A stretch of DNA of 64,000 bases, from positions 4,650,001 to 4,714,000 of the forward strand of contig NZ_CP026167.1 of the NCBI RefSeq assembly GCF_002902985.1, written 5' to 3'. How positions within the stretch are numbered: the first letter of the stretch is position 1; every line of letters starts with the position of its first letter. Below are positions 62,597 through 64,000 of this stretch, piece after piece. The position numbers and the translations under genes were made by a program. This DNA is from Leclercia sp. LSNIH1 (lineage in GTDB: Bacteria; Pseudomonadota; Gammaproteobacteria; Enterobacterales; Enterobacteriaceae). The notes under the pieces were generated by a model. The model did not search any database, was not told the DNA's origin, and worked only from the letters and a program-made list of their open reading frames with translations.

Positions 62597-64000
62597 TTGT
62601 CTTAATAAAAAGATAGATCAGTTGAGCACTATCCTTGCACCTTATGGTGCAAGGAAGCTTTCTACGAATGAATTATCAAAATTCAACGGTAAATATGTTT
62701 GTGCTTGGGAATTAGTAACTGATTTAGAATTTAGTAATGAACCTATTGTATTGCAACTAAGATACAAAACTCTTAGTCAATTTGACATCCCAGATGTGTT
62801 TATTTCCTCACCAAAAATTGATGTTTGCCAACTCCCACACTTGGAAAAAAATGGCAAGTTATGTGTTTGGCCTGACATTTATATCATCGATCATAATGAT
62901 ATGACCTATGCAGTCGATTTACTAAACGATGCTATACTAATGCTAAGAAAAGGAATAAATGGTGATTTAAATGAGGATTTTATTGATGAGTTCCAGAACT
63001 ATTGGATTTATCAATGTAATAAAATAGATCGACTTATAAGCCAGTGTGATCTAACAAATAAAAACACAAGGTTGGTTTTCGGTTATCGGACCCGGAAATT
63101 TGGAGTAATATATTCTGACACACAAAAAGAATTAATTAACTGGTTGGAAAACCAAAAAATATTGCCATTAGAATCGGATGGAAGTAATTCAAAAGATAAA
63201 CGAATAAGGCAACAGCAACTCTCTAAAGTAGTTTCAATTCCATTGATATTCTTCAATGAAGCCTGGTATCCGAGTCAATATCCCAAAACTGCAAGGGATT
63301 TTTTTGAACTCATAAATCAGCAACAGGAAGATCCAGAAAGCACTATTGAATTGATCTTAAGATCTTGTGCTAATATGTTCAATGTCAAGCCCATAATTCT
63401 AGTTTCATTCCCAACGCCTTCTGGGATGAATATTATAGGAATACAGATTCCTAAGGGAGTTAGTGATCTTGCCACTGACCGCTTTGATACCAGAGGTATT
63501 AGTCGGGGTCGATTCAGAAATACAGCTTTATTAGATGGTTATAGAAATTACATTGATGGAAAGATTTTAAAAAATAGAATAGGCCAAACTAAAACAGAAA
63601 ATCTTATAGTAGACCGTTCTGACGATTCTTGGTTAACGGGTCGTGAGCATAACAAAACTTACAAGAAAATCTCTGAACATAAAGTAGCTATCGTCGGATG
63701 TGGTTCAGTAGGATCTTCGGTATCAAGACTGTTACTTCAATCAGGCATTAGAAAAATGATGCTTTGGGATGATGATTTAATGAAGAGTGAAAACTCCTCT
63801 CGTCATCTATTAGGATTTGATTCTGTTTATAAAAATAAAGCATTAGCTCTTGCCTCAAGGCTACGGGAAGAGTTTCCAAATGTCTATATAGAAGCTTTTA
63901 ATGAAGATTGGACAGAAGATTCCAAGTATAACAAAAAAATTGCAGAAGCCGATATTATAGTAAGCTGCACTGCACATTGGAATACTGAACAGCAGTTAAT
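62589..64000 (+). CDS. E2-E1 fusion, ubiquitin-conjugation-like enzyme, C-terminus off the window
   Basis: The frame from the ATG at 62589 stays open for 470 codons to the window edge. The first 150 residues resemble a prokaryotic E2: the segment HLEKNGKLCVW places the candidate catalytic Cys at residue 92. From about residue 360 a ThiF/E1 Rossmann domain begins: VAIVGCGSVGSS (glycine loop G370-G375), LWDDD as the nucleotide-binding acidic end, and NSSRHLLG with the ATP-binding Asn/Arg. A middle domain (about 150-350) is unassigned. The layout resembles CBASS Cap2, but there is no nucleotidyltransferase gene beside it. The substrate tag and the end of the protein are outside the window. Confidence 0.85.
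   Translation, partial: MPDCLNKKIDQLSTILAPYGARKLSTNELSKFNGKYVCAWELVTDLEFSNEPIVLQLRYKTLSQFDIPDVFISSPKIDVCQLPHLEKNGKLCVWPDIYIIDHNDMTYAVDLLNDAILMLRKGINGDLNEDFIDEFQNYWIYQCNKIDRLISQCDLTNKNTRLVFGYRTRKFGVIYSDTQKELINWLENQKILPLESDGSNSKDKRIRQQQLSKVVSIPLIFFNEAWYPSQYPKTARDFFELINQQQEDPESTIELILRSCANMFNVKPIILVSFPTPSGMNIIGIQIPKGVSDLATDRFDTRGISRGRFRNTALLDGYRNYIDGKILKNRIGQTKTENLIVDRSDDSWLTGREHNKTYKKISEHKVAIVGCGSVGSSVSRLLLQSGIRKMMLWDDDLMKSENSSRHLLGFDSVYKNKALALASRLREEFPNVYIEAFNEDWTEDSKYNKKIAEADIIVSCTAHWNTEQQL

Larger units (their letters stand above)
60877..64000. mobile_element. Genomic island inserted into the start of mutS, left end only
   Basis: From about 60877 the DNA is plainly richer in A and T, with codon use unlike the flanking core genes, and it runs beyond the right edge. 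It begins right at the mutS break and carries a putative defence operon. No integrase, transposase or terminal repeat is visible in the 3.1 kb present, so the type of element is unknown. Confidence 0.8.

Noticed and set aside
60955..64000. Assignment of the operon as a standard CBASS
   Set aside because: No CD-NTase gene is visible and an MBL protein is present; the E2-E1 fusion alone is not enough to call CBASS.

Overview
The window is chromosomal DNA from a gammaproteobacterium of the order Enterobacterales, most like Enterobacter and its close relatives. Most genes have direct Escherichia coli K-12 counterparts, and long stretches keep the E. coli order: yqaE-stpA-alaE-ygaC-ygaM-nrdHIEF-proVWX-ygaY-mprA-emrAB, then luxS-micA-gshA-yqaA-yqaB-tRNA(Arg/Ser)-csrA-alaS-recX-recA-pncC-mltB-srlAEBD-gutM-srlR-gutQ-norR-norVW, then ascGFB and ygbA-mutS. 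I name genes from recalled family sequence and gene order; no search was run.

Positions 1-11,263 hold an accessory catabolic region. It has a truncated MFS transporter with a divergent LysR regulator, followed by a yahDFGIJ-type operon: an ankyrin protein, an FdrA-like and a DUF1116 protein, an NCS2-like permease, a carbamate kinase and a Tat-exported amidohydrolase. The divergent yahB regulator lies beside it. The layout suggests uptake of a cyclic or amide nitrogen compound, carbamoyl transfer, and ATP recovery from carbamoyl phosphate. Both divergent promoter regions carry nearly the same 19-bp motif.

Positions 11,260-26,870 are conserved core: small membrane and stress proteins, an H-NS paralogue, the class Ib ribonucleotide reductase with paired NrdR boxes, the osmoprotectant transporter ProU, and the MprA-EmrAB multidrug efflux system. 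The ygaZ-ygaH pair expected between ygaY and mprA is absent. Between emrB and luxS lies a two-gene insert: a lipoprotein and a long exported coiled-coil protein with an FKBP-type C-terminus. The latter is split by one in-frame amber codon.

Positions 30,332-51,280 are core again: autoinducer-2 synthesis, the sRNA MicA with its sigma-E promoter, glutathione synthesis, and one tRNA-Ser(GCU) with four tRNA-Arg(ACG) genes separated by three 132-bp rtT-like repeats. These are followed by csrA, alaS, recX, recA with its SOS box, the sorbitol operon, and the nitric oxide detoxification genes norR/norVW with three NorR boxes and a sigma-54 promoter.

From 51,281 the layout departs from E. coli. The hypF-hydN genes and the whole hyc-hyp-fhlA formate hydrogenlyase block are missing. 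In their place are the asc beta-glucoside genes and a four-gene iron-siderophore-type ABC transporter plus MFS pump. After ygbA and a SymE-like toxin gene, the first 17 codons of mutS appear and then break off into AT-rich foreign DNA. That island opens with a small membrane protein, a metallo-beta-lactamase-fold protein and a fused E2-E1 ubiquitin-conjugation-like enzyme that runs off the window. This looks like a poorly characterised anti-phage conjugation system and is the most interesting part of the window.
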